The notes: a model not told the origin generated them from the sequence alone. Shown: positions 24,219 through 36,640, counted from the stretch's first letter. The stretch: 64,000 nt of DNA from Limnanthes douglasii subsp. nivea (GCA_036936605.1 JAUPFV010000001.1:342995081-343059080), one strand, 5' to 3'. A program made the numbers and translations.

Positions 24219-25386
24219 CTAACGTGGTACTCTAGATTTCCTAGTCTCCTCCACCGTAATCGATTTTCCAACCTGATTTAATAATCCATCCCATGTCATT
24301 GCTTTTTTCCAAGTCACCGAATCAAACAACTCACCCAGATTCAACCCTTGTCTCAAGGAAACAATGGCTACTTGTTCAAAACAATCACCCAATCTATTCT
24401 TCGTATTCATAAACGTCTTATATATTCTTTCAATGACTCGTTCGGTTCTTGAGCATAATGGATGATAGTATCAATATTCCCTCTTAGCTCCTTACTTCTC
24501 ACAAATTATCTCTGAAAGGGCATCTATCATATATCAAGTTTTTAATAAATATATGTGCCAAACTATTTAACCATTTTAAAGAACTCCCTTTGAAAGTTTG
24601 TGAGAAATCCCGACATAAAAGTTTATCATCATCATCATCATCATCAAAATTCATCATAATGTTTTTGAATTACTCGAGGTGGTTATCAGGATCTTTGCTC
24701 CCATTGTATTTTTCCATTTTGGAACTATCAAACTGCCTCGGCAGATGTCCAGAGAGTATTTTTAAGGACAAAGGTGATTGCCTCCAATTGTGGTTACGGC
24801 TAAACACATTATCTTCATCAGGAGTAGTAAATATATCTGGTTCAGACTAGATAGCAAATTGATCACTTGATAGCTGATCAATACTGTGATCCGCGGATCC
24901 CTTTATTTTTCTTGGATATTTATTCTTTTTCATTTTGCCCTTCATATATTTTTTCAAAGAATGTTTCTTGGTTATCCTAATTTTCTTTTGACGGCCTTGA
25001 TCACTACTTGATGGAGATGACCCATCATAATCAGTTGTTGTGGTTGAATTTTCAACAAAATGTGATATGCTCATTATTTGTTTAGCTCGATGTTGCTCTT
25101 TAAAATTAATATAAGCCTTTGCGGACTGGTCATTTTCACCTTGTTTGTTGTTATCACCAGGCTCATATGTAGATATAACACATGCATCAGATTTTTCTTT
25201 CAATGCTCTTTCAGCTTGCCTTTGGGCTCTCAAAGCTTCAATCTCAGCCCTCAATTGATCACCTTCATCTTGCATGAATGGTATTTCCTCTGTGTTGTGA
25301 TTGACATGAGACACAGTAGCATGCTCATTATAATATTTTATTCCTTTATTTTTATGAGGTGGAACTTCATGCATATTGATATCCAT
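24219..25386 (-). pseudogene. Element B gag
   Basis: ATG 25386 opens a 179-codon frame (MDINMHEVPPHK) with an acidic/coiled part (DQLRAEIEALRAQRQAERAL) and a Lys-rich stretch (IRITKKHSLKKYMKGKMKKNK), ending at a stop at 24847. The gag domain continues in broken form: RQFDSSKMEKYNGSKDPDNHLE, FSQTFKGSSLKW, and LNQVGKSITVEETRKS at 24240. Near 24630 the aspartates before KLLC are expanded to about seven by a run of ATC/GAT triplets; element A has four. Confidence 0.8.
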
Positions 25387-25451
25387 GTCTCAAAAAAATT
25401 TGAACTTTGAATTACAAGGTTTTAAATATAGTTATTCGGGTACCTCGCGCC

Positions 25452-25468
25452 TCCCACTGTGGTCGCCA
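25452..25468 (-). other. Primer-binding site of element B
   Basis: Three bases inside the 5' LTR the minus strand reads TGGCGACCACAGTGGGA, the form of a plant Ty3 primer-binding site. It differs from those of A/D and C. Confidence 0.7.
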
Positions 25469-25471
25469 ATT

Positions 25472-25840
25472 TGATGAGGGTAAAATGTATTGTTAGGGTA
25501 AAAACAAAAGATCTTATGGTAATTTAGTATTTAAAGTTTTTATGGAAAGTAGTAAGAGAAAAGATGTCCTCGTATTTAATATATTTGGAAAAAGTTCAAC
25601 CTATTTAATGCAGTTGGTTGGGGTATATATACTATTTTCCAAGGATCCATGAGCCGTTCGGGTCAGATTTATATTTGGGTCAATCCTGTGAGCCCCTAAG
25701 CCCAAAAATCAATGTACTAGACACATAGCTGAATCGTTGGTTCACTTAAGTTATTATTCAATCATTGAGATTTATTTGTTTGGTCTGAAATACCCCTTTC
25801 GTTAAAGCCAGAATTCCTCCAAAGATATCTGATCCGATCA
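25472..25840 (-). repeat. 5' LTR of element B
   Basis: Matches 7469-7844 end to end. In plus orientation it runs from TGATGAGGGTAAAATG to GATCCGATCA and is followed by ATAAT, the target duplication. Confidence 0.92.
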
Positions 25841-25979
25841 ATAATTGAGTTTTGAATAATATATATGAGTTTACATGTGTTTGATTTTTGTTCAAACGTT
25901 ATTTTTTACGATGTGTAAGTTTTTGGAAGGTTTTTTCAAAGATAGGTTGATGTGTTTTGCACATGTTCCTCGTTAATTT

Positions 25980-26287
25980 TAGTGTTTGGAAGATACAATG
26001 GTAGCGTAAAGGCTTTACACTTGAACCAGAAAATTATGCTACCAGTGTAAGCCAATTAGCATCGATAGAGACAAGATGGATATAAGTTTTTTAGATAAAA
26101 TCAATGTCAGCTCAACCTGCTTACATTAGCATCATAATTTGTCACTGTAAGCCAGTTGCACTGGAAGCGACCGATCAAAAGGCCTTTCATCCATATTATC
26201 ATTATCGCTTCAACCCATCTTATTGCAGTGTAACTTGTCGCTGCCAGTGTAAGGCCTTTAAGCTGCCAACGTATCATCCTAACACTA
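25980..26287. mobile_element. Foldback MITE with 42-bp terminal inverted repeats
   Basis: The first 42 bases (TAGTGTTTGGAAGATACAAT and on to TTTACACT) are inverted at 26246-26287 with about 35 of 42 matching. The 308-bp unit has no coding capacity, and its middle repeats CAGTGTAAGCC-like words. Long imperfect inverted ends fit a foldback or MULE-type MITE. No clear target duplication was found, so the family is open. Confidence 0.6.
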
Positions 26288-26910
26288 GCAGCTACATCTG
26301 TTTTTGCTCACGAGGTGGTTTGCTTTTTAGATTTATCTTAAATATTTGTTGTTTTTTGTTATAATAAAATGACCGATGGGAATGAGACAAGGTCAAAATA
26401 CCAGAATGGTGATGCTCGGGTGAACGAAACGAGAAAAAATCTTCACAAACGGGGGCATACCAATGAAATCAAAATTGGTTCCCCTTCTATCGAAGTAAGC
26501 CAACATTCCAAGAATATGAAGTGATCCTTGCGGTGTTACAAGTTTAAAGCCATTATAGAATAAATTATGGGTGGTGGTGAAGACAAATCCACTCATGGTG
26601 AATAATCATCGAATAATGATACTAGTATGAGACAAACGAGCTCATAGTTCTACCGAAGCATCTGAAAGTGAACATCAACGTCTCCAATAATTTGTTTTTG
26701 ACGCATAATGATATTTTAATTTTTCTCGACTACCAGCTGCACGAAGCTTTCAGCACCTTTATTAGGAATGTGACTTTGACCTTTATAGTTGTAAGTATTT
26801 TTTAAATTTGGTTACTACCAATAATAAGATTATAACGATCCGTTTTGTTTACATTATTTCAGTCGCGCTGAGTATTAACAGTTACGCCAAGTACGAACTA
26901 TTAGCTCAAT
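26288..26910. other. No recognisable gene; short unknown minus frame
   Basis: A 67-codon minus frame (26596-26393, GFVFTTTHNLFYNGFKLVTP) is the only open stretch with protein-like composition. I do not recognise it, and stops lie on both sides. The rest shows nothing. Confidence 0.4.
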
Positions 26911-26916
26911 GGGACC

Positions 26917-27540
26917 TTAGCAAGCATGTGCATGTAAAAATATCGTGGAAGTGAATCCGTTCTGGACGATCATCATACACTTGAGAAAGTTTAACTCAAA
27001 CCCGCAATTGAGCGGTTCCTCGAAATGATTGCACCAACTATCTGTTTTAAAGAAGTTGGTTTGAAGAGTATAATCTAGTAAGTAGTTACTTGAAATATCA
27101 AGATTCTTCAATAGTTTGAAGTACCTATTAAGTAGTTTAAATGAACTAGAACTATCTCCATAAACAACCATATTAGCTTTCTCTAAAGTAATCCTTGAAA
27201 GATGATACAAGATACCTAAATCGTAATTTTTTTAACAAATGTTTTTATGATTTTGGCTGTAACATCAACTTTGGTCCTAATACAATTATGTATTTTATTA
27301 CCAATAAAATCTAATGTCAAATATAAGTGTTAAACAAACCAAAGAATCAACAATTGATAGCATACCAACAAAATCACCATCACATCTTAAGAGACAATTT
27401 TTGAGGTCACCGCAAGAAATATCTTAATATGAATTATCTCTAATCAACACATCTCATTTACTTAAAAATAATATTTAAAATACCTTCAAAGTCTTCAAAT
27501 TAACCAACATTACGGGGGTGCAATTTTACTATTTATTATA
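26917..27540 (-). pseudogene. Possible F-box/LRR-type host gene fragment
   Basis: On the minus strand an exon-like segment near 27520 reads VMLVNLKTLKV before a GT. Another near 27420 reads ISCGDLKNCLLRCDGDFVGML. The longest, 27210-26917, reads YHLSRITLEKANMVVYGDSS and LLKNLDISSNYLLDY. Leucine spacing and the order 'chain of valued leucines, then LEKAN, then LDIS' recall plant F-box/LRR proteins. No F-box motif is seen and the parts are separated by stops, so this is a weak resemblance to a decayed gene. Confidence 0.25.
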
Positions 27541-27651
27541 AAAATATTTAGTCGATTTCTAGACATGGTGTACCTGCATTTGACAATTAATAAAATAAAA
27601 ATAAATATATAACTCGCATCTCGCATCGAAAAATTTAAAAAGTATCACAAT

Positions 27652-30600
27652 TAATCTTTTATTCTCAACTTGGACTTAACACATGATTTGCGTTTAACCC
27701 ATAATCATGAGTTCATGTTTATCCCATGATTCTTAATTCACATTTGACACATTATTCATAGTTGAGATCTAACCTATAATTCTGAGTTTGTATTTAACCA
27801 TTGATTCTTAGTTTGGATTTAAAACATGATTCTCAATTCGCATTTAGACTTTGTTTCTTATTTTAGATTTATCCTTTGATTCTCAATTCATATTTAGCCT
27901 TTGATTGTCAGTTCACATTTAGCCATTGGTTCTCGATTCACAATTAACCCTTAATTCTCAGTTCATATGTAACACATAATTCTCAATAAGAATTTAACTT
28001 TTGATTATCAATTTGTACTTAACACATGATTCTCAGTTCACATATAACCCATGATTCTTAATTCATACTAAATCCTTTATTCTCAGTTTGCATTTAACAC
28101 ATGAATTTAAGTTCGTATTTAACATATGATTATTAGTTTAGATTTAACTCATGATTCTTTGTTCGTATTTAACATATAATTCTCAGTTTGCATTTAACTC
28201 ATGATTCTCAATTCAGATTCATACACAATTCTCAAAGCGCATTTAACCCCTGATTTTAAGTTTTTATTCAAAATTTATTTTTAATTTCAGATTTAACATA
28301 TAATTCGTGATTCGTATTTAACCCGTGATGCTCAAATAGGATTTAACACATGATTCTCAATTTATATTTTATTTTTGATTTTTAATCTATATTTAACCCA
28401 TTATTTGCAACTCATATTCAACCATTGATTCTCAAATCGAATTTAACACGTGGTTTTAAGTTCACAATTGATCATCGATTCTTACTTTAGAGTTAATAAA
28501 TGCTACACGATTCAAGTATAACCCAAAACACTTAGTTTAGATATAACACGTGATTATGAATTTGAATTCAACACATGATTCTTAGTTTACATTTAATTTA
28601 TGAATTTTAGTTCAAATTTCACACACGATTTTCAGCTCGTATTTAACTCTTAATTCTTAATACATATATAACACTTGATTCATGATTCACGCTTAACCCG
28701 TAATTAAAGATTCACAATTCACCCTTGATTCTCATTTCGTATTTAACCAATTGTTCGTGATTTGCGTTCAACCATTGATTCTTAGTTCAAATTTTAAACA
28801 TGATTTTTAGTTCACATTTAACACATGATTCTCAGTATGAATTTAACACATGAATCTCAGTTAGGATTTAACCATTGATTCTCAATTTTATATTTAATAA
28901 ATTATTCGATTCTTCTTTAACTAATAATTCTCAATTTAGATCTAACACATGATTCCTAGTTCAGATTTAACACATTATTTTCAATTACATTTGACCCATG
29001 ATTCTCAATTCGTATTTAACTTACGATTCTCCGTTCGATTTTCATACACAATCCTCAGTTTGAATTTCATACACGATTCTCCGTTCGTGTTTAACCCTTG
29101 ATTCTTAGTTCAAATTTAATATTTGATTTACGATTTGCATTTAACAAATGAAACTCAAATTGGATTTAAACTTTGATTCTCATATTGGGTTAGTTATAAC
29201 AAATGATCAGTGATTCAGACATAAACCATGATTTATGATTCACATTTAACCCTTGATTCTCAATTTAAATTTAACACATGATTCTGCATTCAAATTTAAC
29301 ACATGATTCTAAGTTTAAATTTAACATATGATTCATAATTTATATTTACCACATGGTTCACCATTCATATTTAATCTTAAAAATTTAGTTCGGATTTGAT
29401 AAAAATGATTTAGAGTTCGCATCTAACCCATGATTCATATCTAACCCTTGATTTTCAGTTTAAATTTAACACTTGATTCATGATTTACATTTAACCCATG
29501 ATACTCGATTCTAGATCAACACATGATTCTTCATTCAGATTTAACACGTGATTCTCACTTCATATATAACCCATCATTCGTGATTCACAACTTACCTTTG
29601 ATTATTAGTTCATATTTAATACATGATTCTCAGTTCGTATTTAACACTTAATTCTTAGTTTGTATTTTATGCTTGATTTGTTATTTACATGTAACCAATG
29701 ATTGTCAGTTTAAATATAACAAATGATCCAAGATTCATAAATAACCCACGATTATTACTTCGTATTTAACTATGATTCTTAGTTCGCATTCAACCCATGA
29801 TTCTCATTTCGGATTTAATACATATTTTGTGATTCATGTTTAACATATGATACTCAATTCATATTTAACACATTATTCTCAGTTTGGATTTAACATATGA
29901 TTCTCAGTTCGCATTTAACCTATTATTTGGGATTCACACTTTACCATTGATTCTCAAATTGTATTTAAAACATGGTACTTACTTTGCATTTAACTCTTGA
30001 TTCTTAGTTCAGATTTAACATATGATTCTCACACCGTATTTAACCATGTTCACAGTTCTTATTTACCAAATGTTTGTTGGTTCACACTTAACCATTGATT
30101 TTCTGTTTGGATTTAATAAATGCTTCATGATTCTCAGTTTAGATATAACACATGATTCTCAATTTGAATTTGACCAATGATTTTAAGTTTGTATTCAATT
30201 TATGGTTCTCAGTTCAGACATCACACACGATTCTCAGTTCGAATTTAAGCTTTTGATTCTCATTATGGATATAACACCTGGTTCGATACATGTTTAACCC
30301 ATTATTCTTGGTTCATGTTCTATAATTGATTTTCAGTTTGTATTATATTTAATTCTTTATTTTCAGTTTGGATTTACCACATGATTCTCAAATTGTATTT
30401 AATCATTGATTCTAAGTTTGGATTTAATACATAACTTTTATTTCATATTTAATGTTTGATTCTCAACCCAGATTTAATACAAGAATATTCTCAATTCACA
30501 TTTGACCCACAATTCTCAATTCACATTTAAATTATGATTCTCAGTTTGAATTTCATACATGATTCTCAATTCGCATTTTACCCTTGATTCTCAGTTCGGA

Positions 30601-30986
30601 TTTAACACTTAATTTGTGATTCACAGTTAACAAATGATACTCAGTTCGGATTTCAGCCTTAATTCTTAACTCATATTTAATACATGAATCGTGATTCGCG
30701 TTTAACCCAATATTTTTAGTTTAGATATAAAAATGATCCGTCGTTCACATTTAACCCTTGATTATCAGTTGGGATTTAACATATCAACCACGATTTTCTT
30801 TTAACACATGATTTTCAGTTAGAATTCAACATATGATTATCATTTTGAATTCAGCACACGATTCTGAGTCTGAATTTGACATATGATTCACATTTAACAC
30901 ATGATTCAAGATTTACATTTAACCCAAAATTCTTAGTTTGGATTTAACAAATAATTCACGGTTCGTGTCTATCAAATGATTCACGA
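27652..30986. repeat. Degenerate 25-bp minisatellite array, about 3.3 kb
   Basis: About 130 consecutive units of 25 bp. Each contains a GATTCTCAGTT-like half and an ATTTAACACA-like half. Units differ from each other at several positions, but the period holds over most of the array; for example six units in a row from about 27900 are exactly 25 bp. Because 25 is not a multiple of 3 and stops are dense, it is not coding. It starts just beside the possible F-box fragment and stops before the CACTA remnant. No TSD or element ends were seen. Confidence 0.9.
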
Positions 30987-31400
30987 ATGTCTTCCCTTAT
31001 TTATTACCAAAATATTTTTTTCTAAAGCTTGTTTGTATATGTACATATGTATAAAGAATATATAAAGATAATGATTTTGTTTATAAATAGTCTTTTTTAA
31101 AACTTCAATTATGTTAATTACCACGAATAGTGGATTATGGCGAGGGACATAACACAATAGTATTTATTTATCTTTTTTAGAATGGTGAAAACGTCTCAAC
31201 AAAAACAACGAAATATCTACCAATAAAAGATCTTTCTAAAAAAAGGTTGAGATATAACATAACACTAAATAAAATTTTCAATGTATTTAATCCTAACATA
31301 ACATAAACTTTATTCAGAAAGATCTTCATTTTCTAACTCTTCTTTATCTTTGCAGTTGCTATCATATGTATCTACCTCGTTCGAATCAAAAAAAATTATC
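30987..31400. other. AT-rich spacer, nothing recognised
   Basis: Between the minisatellite and the first CACTA coding trace the sequence is AT-rich with no coding signal or repeat. A CACTA terminal inverted repeat (CACTAC-type) was looked for here and not found. Confidence 0.5.
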
Positions 31401-31406
31401 AAGAAG

Positions 31407-32100
31407 TTAATGATTTAGTGGGTAAAATTGTAGATTATAACGAGAAAAATCGATACTTAACTCACTAATAAGGAATAGAAACACTAGGAATATCATTAAG
31501 CACAAAAGGCTACATAATATTGTCGTCAATATTGATACAGACGAATCCTCTTGGTATGCAACTGGATCAATCTCATTGTCACTAGGATGACTATTTTGAT
31601 GATGCATATTTTGAATAGGTAGTTCCTATATGTTTTGATGATGAATATTTTGAACGATTATCCAATCATCACCTAATTTAGAACATGGTATATACAAAAC
31701 TTGTTTTACCACGATACCAATAATATATCGATAATTTTCACAAATGTGTGTGCTCGTTTTAACTGATATGAATCATTGGTCCTTTTTTTATATTTGTATT
31801 GTACTAGTCACATTCAAATGAATGTGATGTTTTTATATATTTGTATACAAGACTAGTCACACTTTGTAACTTGCTTATAAAAATTTATTTCATTCGGTTC
31901 GATATCAGTAATTATCATAACACCACTATTTTGAGTTGTTATTCTAGCATCTCGCTCTACAATTTAAAAATTAATATCACCAGTTAAAATACATATGCTA
32001 GCCATCAGAAAATTAACAATACCTCTAACAAAAGCATATTGATCATCATTGTAGTCTGCACTATTTTGCAAGCAAAATGATTGCACCTATAGATATTTTA
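31407..32100 (-). pseudogene. CACTA transposase C-terminal region, DUF4216-like
   Basis: Broken frames give QYAFVRGIVNFLMAS, VMIITDIEPNEINFY, LGDDWIIVQNIHHQN and then DNEIDPVAYQEDSSVS (31607-31407). The acidic tail after a WIIVQ segment is typical of DUF4216 proteins. The last frame ends in a hydrophobic stretch, probably noise. Confidence 0.55.
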
Positions 32101-32169
32101 TATTTTTTTATTAAAATTATTCAATTACACTAATATAGTATTTTTTTAATCACATGAGGGATACTCACA

Positions 32170-32960
32170 TGAGTAAAAAACCAACCAGGAAATATTTTAT
32201 AGTGTTTTTTAATAAAATCAGTCGGATAAATTCGTATTATTTCATTTTTATGATTTGATAACAAGTCTTTGATTTTATCACAATTCTGAAAAACACACCA
32301 CTGAGCTTTTATTAATTAAGTCTTATCAAGAATTACCGTAGCTGGATGAATACCGAAAGGTTTTCTAGTATCAGAGAATGCCAAAAGAGAACCAATATTA
32401 TCATTTCCAAGTATTTCAACTTTCACATTCTGAAGCATTAATATACATCTCGCAGTATGCAAGAGACTCGTTAGAAATATATACTTCTAGAATGAATCCT
32501 TCTGGTCTTTCTCTATTTGTTACGTAATTTTTATATTTACCAAATAATCTGCATAAAATTAACAATATTAACAAAATAAAATTTGAACAAAATTTATCCA
32601 TAATATAAAATACACGTTTCTTTACTTCTCAACTGGATACATCTATCTAAATTGCACTGAACCAACTAACAATACCTCTTATGTTAAATGTATCATAAGA
32701 TATGAAATTATATAAAAAACGACAATGGTAAAATTCTTTCTAATCTATAAAGAATGATAATTATATCATCTTTGAGTTTTTTTATATTTTTTTCATATTT
32801 TTTTCTTCAATTCTTTCGCGTAAGGTTGAGAAAAAAATTGTGATAATGCTACAATAGTTTCAACTATTCTCTTACCCAAATGAAGTTGAATACCAACTTG
32901 GAAAAATAATTGCAGTAATATATGACAATATGACTTTTTAATCCTGAAAGTTTCTCATCA
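32170..32960 (-). pseudogene. CACTA transposase DUF4218 region
   Basis: Segments in order: GLKSHCHILLQLFFQVGIQL, KRIVETIVALSQFF, DDIIIILYRLERILPLSFF, then after an AT-rich gap with a GT-AG outline, NRERPEGFILEVYISNESLA and YCEMYINASE. A later segment reads KAQWCVFQNCDKI and KIFPGWFFTHV. These match the plan of DUF4218 in plant transposases. Confidence 0.75.
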
Positions 32961-33499
32961 TCCATCTTCACACATCGTGATATATTCGCGGCGTAACAAC
33001 ACGAATATCAAATAATTTTTAACCAATTAAGAAATTCTATCTTACGATTTTGTTGTAATATATACGAAGAATATCTTTTGACCCATTTGTCTCCTATGGT
33101 AGTAAACCATATTTTTTTCGTATATTCATCCGTTCTAGATCTTGACGAGCTTTAAACTTGTCTTTTGTTTTACGTTCAATGTTAAGCATTTTCCCAACAA
33201 TACTATTGCACATATTTTTTCTGTATGCATTACATTGAGATTGTGTCTAATCTTTGACTTTGACCAATACTCAAGCTAAAAAATATTTTTACATGTCCAG
33301 TTTATATGAGAAGTTAGCCTTGGAGTTTTTATTTTTTTTATTACTTCGGTGATTACCAATTTGACCAAAATCTAATAAATTTATATTTTCTAATATCTTA
33401 TCACTTGACCAATTTTTAGGTCTAGCATTTTTGTCATCTTCACAATTTTTTTTATTTGCACGCTATTCATGTGAATCATGTAACCATCAACGATGAATT

Positions 33500-34700
33500 A
33501 TATAACAAATTTACCACCGTTCTACTCCGATGTAACATCGTTGAGACAAACTAGACACGTTTGATAACCTTTGGTAGACCATGATGTTAACATTCCATAT
33601 GTGGGAAAATAACTTATAATCCACATGAGTGTTGTTTTCATAGTAAATAATTTGTTTGTAGATCTATCATAAGTTGATACTCCATTCTCCCATAAGTCTT
33701 TAAGCTCATCGATCAAATATCAAAGATATACTCCAAGGTCTTTACCAGGTGATTGTGGTCATGGAATCAATAAAGTCATCATAGGGAATTATTATTTCAT
33801 ACACATCCATCAAGGTAAGTTATAAGACACCACAACTATTGGCCAAATGCTCTACAATGTTCTTTGATTTTCAAATGGATTAAATTCATCTGTTGCAAGT
33901 CCTAGCCTAACATTAGGAAATTCTATTACAAATCTGGGATAAGTCTTATCAAAAGCCTTCTATGCTTCACCATCTAGTGGATGTCTTAAAATTCCGTAGA
34001 AACACATTTTTCTTGGTGTCATCTCATTTGTTTAATTGTATACCTTGACATGTACAAACGCATTAACATTGGCTTTATAAGAAAATCTCGCAAAACCTTA
34101 TTCAGAACTCATTTATTATTTTTACCTTGAGATGCTTGCTTATATCGTGGTGTCATGCACATTGGACATGCTTTTAAATCTTTATTTTCCTCGTAAAATA
34201 CACAACAATTATATTGGCATACATGGATTTTTTCATATCCCATGCCGATATTTTTTTAACATGTTTCGCATTTTATAATAGTTGTCTGGTAGTATGTTTC
34301 ATTCGGGGAGCATTTTTTTTGAATAAGCCTATAGAATATTCAAAACAATTGTTTGACCTTTTATAAATAACTTTATCATGTAGCAACTTTACGAACGCCA
34401 TAAGAACTGGAAATTTTTCATGATAAAGATATAGTTTTTGTTCTACATGGTTCGATATGATCTAATACTTGTTGTTATTTTCATCATTACATCGTGGACA
34501 ATCATAATCTTCTTTCATTTGGTTGTCTATATCATCTCTTGTTCTAGCATCAAACTTTTATTGATATGAATACGCATCATTTATCATATTAATTGCTGCA
34601 TCGTTCAAATTGAAGTTTTTCAACCCTCCGTATGATTTAAAATTTGATGATAGAAGAATTATCAAATGCTTCACCATAATGATTTGGTTGTGGATACCCA
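33500..34700 (-). pseudogene. CACTA TNP2 transposase
   Basis: Segments include NFNLNDAAINMINDAYSYQ, DYDCPRCNDENNNKY, the cysteine-rich ACPMCMTPRYKQAS, MTPRKMCFYGILRHPLDGEA, FPNVRLGLATDEFNPF and the intact ELKDLWENGVSTYD stretch (33716-33522) with TLMWIISYFPTYGMLTSWST and ACLVC-like CLVC. This is the TNP2 plan. It would bind and cut the transposon ends. At least eight stops or shifts inactivate it. Confidence 0.8.
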
Positions 34701-35154
34701 TATTTATTTAAATATTAATATATATGTATGAATAATTTAATTTTAATAATATAAATGTTTCAAATTATAATATTTATATATTTTTTTAAATTAAATATTT
34801 TTTAAATATCATTAAAAATATTATATATATTTTTTTCTGAGAGGAATTAAAAAACTATTTATTGGTCAAAATGACCAGATTTAAATATTAATAAATACAA
34901 CTTTGTTTGTTTTTGTAGTTTAACAATTTTAGAACCGAAATCAGGTAAACAAAGGCAAAGCAACACATACTGCAAACTTAAGATATTAAAGGCGTAAAAA
35001 CCACCTAGTGTTTTTATTTCTCACACCAGGTTATGGTTTCCACCTTCTGTACATTCCCTACCAAACAGCTAACTGACTCTACTTGCCCTAACAATAGCTC
35101 AAAAAACACATTTACAATTACCAAATATAATATGCTTCCCTACTTGCCACCCAG

Positions 35155-36486
35155 CTAAAGTAAGGAATCGAGGTAAGAGTAGTGTCGACGCCGGCCATAC
35201 TCAAGTAGACTTCCATACTCAGCATCCGACACGCCAATATATAGAGACTCCGTGTCAGGACTGAAGGATATTCCGGATATCTGACCAAAAAAATCAATCT
35301 CTTGCTCCTTCTCATATCCACTCTTAACATCATAAACATGAACAAAGTCAACAGGCTCAGCCATTGCCATGAATTGCCCATCTGAGCTATAACGAATTGA
35401 ACAAACAGATCCAAGGTTCCCCTTTAGTACAACAAGGGCGGTTGACATCTTTCTCACATCCCAGATCCGGCATGTTTTGTCCTGGTTACCAGTTGCAAAA
35501 GTGACACCATCAGGGTTCCATGCCGATGCAAATGAGTAGTCCAAGTGCCCAGAAAAAGTCTTAACTGTCTTTCCAGTGTTGGCATCGACAATTAAACCCT
35601 CTGGATCGTCCCCAACAATAGTTATCAGTTTACCATCCGGACTCAAAGAGGTATGGTTCACTAGCCAAGGAAAGCGGAAACACTTAGCCTGTTCATACTT
35701 TTCCATGTCAAAGTCTCTGACTTCACAGTCATTATTTGACGCGGCGGTGAAATGAAGTGCACCACTGGGTGTAGTATAAATTTCGATGGCGTTGGTCATG
35801 GCATCATCTTCATAAGTTGTACGTGAGCAAAAGCTTATCCCAGGTCTATCTAGATGCTTGCAAATAAGCTCTCCTTCGGCTCCTCCAGCAACTAGCAATC
35901 TATTTTTTACAGCAAGAGTGCTAACTTTCGTATCAGTAAATCCTTCCAACAGACTTCCAGAATGTTTCTCAGATGGTGCAATATGACCTGAAACATTCAG
36001 AACTTCACTCCTACTACATCTTAATGAAGACCAATGAATGATAGAAGAATGCGACAGAAGGTAGACATCGTGCTTTGATGTAGCCCAAACCAAATTCCTT
36101 AACTGAAAGTGGAAAATAGTTGGCTTTAGGGATCTTGAATTTCTCCTGAATTCGTAGTATGAAGCCCCCTTTGTAGTTACTTTGTAGTTCTTCTCTCCAT
36201 CTCCAGAGTTGGGGAAATTTTGAAAGTTTTCATATTGCTCAACTCTAATTTGCCTGTATTTTTCTCTTGTGATGCCTTGCCTATCCCAACGAATTCCCTG
36301 GATGTCTTTTCCTTTTCGGGCTTCAGCAGCAGAAGTATCAGCTACCTTGTTTTGCGAGTGATCGTAATCATCCAATTCAAAATCTGAATCTGAAGCACCT
36401 TAATCTGCATCGGTATCTTCATCTGCATCTTCCGTGTCATACTCATCCGCTAGATACTCTTCCCCTTGAAATTGAAGAGGGGACAT
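35155..36486 (-). pseudogene. Intronless WD40-repeat gene copy with early stop (retrocopy?)
   Basis: A 406-codon frame aligns, from memory, almost throughout with the Arabidopsis AT1G78070/AT1G36070 type of WD40 protein ('WD repeat protein C2A9.03-like'). Marks are KVADTSAAEARKGKDIQGI, TKGASYYEFRRNSRS, HLDRPGISFCSRTTYEDDA, WNPDGVTFATGNQDKTCRIW and the end GSLLEYGRRRHYSYLDSLL. The matching ATG is at 36486 (MSPLQFQGEEYLADEYD), but codon 29 is TAA (36402-36400). The longest stop-free part begins at a Leu, with no ATG. Plant relatives have several introns, from memory; this copy has none. A polyadenylation-like AATAAA lies at 35018-35013. No clear poly-A tail was seen. It is probably a processed copy. 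Confidence 0.7.
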
Positions 36487-36640
36487 ATTTAGCACAAGTG
36501 TTGAAGAACCTGAGGTTATGGTAGACGGAGTTCCCTTTTGATCTGACGATGAAAACTCAGCGCATCAACAATGGTTAATGAAGAATCATCATAATTAAAA
36601 GATATGGTAGCAGGTGAAACTTGTTTTAACTAAATATTTT

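Larger units (their letters stand above)
7469..25840 (-). mobile_element. Ty3-type LTR retrotransposon, element B, interrupted by element C
   Basis: Related LTRs at 7469-7844 and 25472-25840 are flanked by the same five bases, ATAAT (7464-7468 and 25841-25845), which defines the insertion. Gag and pol run on the minus strand from 25386 to about 19900; an antisense extra gene lies on the plus strand before the 3' LTR. Removing element C leaves about 10.4 kb. By eye the LTRs are about 85 percent identical, so this is the oldest datable LTR element here. All coding parts carry stops, frameshifts or deletions. Confidence 0.93.
31407..34720 (-). mobile_element. Decayed CACTA (En/Spm) transposon, transposase region
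   Basis: Three domains appear in the order known for plant CACTA TNP2-type transposases: TNP2 (about 34700-33500), DUF4218 (about 32960-32170) and DUF4216-like (about 32100-31407), all on the minus strand. Dense stops and frameshifts show an old, inactive copy. Neither terminal inverted repeat nor the 3-bp target duplication was located, so the true ends are unknown. Confidence 0.8.

Noticed and set aside
27652..30986. CRISPR-like array
   Set aside because: Units are contiguous without spacers, strongly degenerate, and the DNA is plant nuclear.
31000..34900. CACTA terminal inverted repeats
   Set aside because: No CACTAC-type ends with subterminal repeats were found on either side; boundaries are left open.
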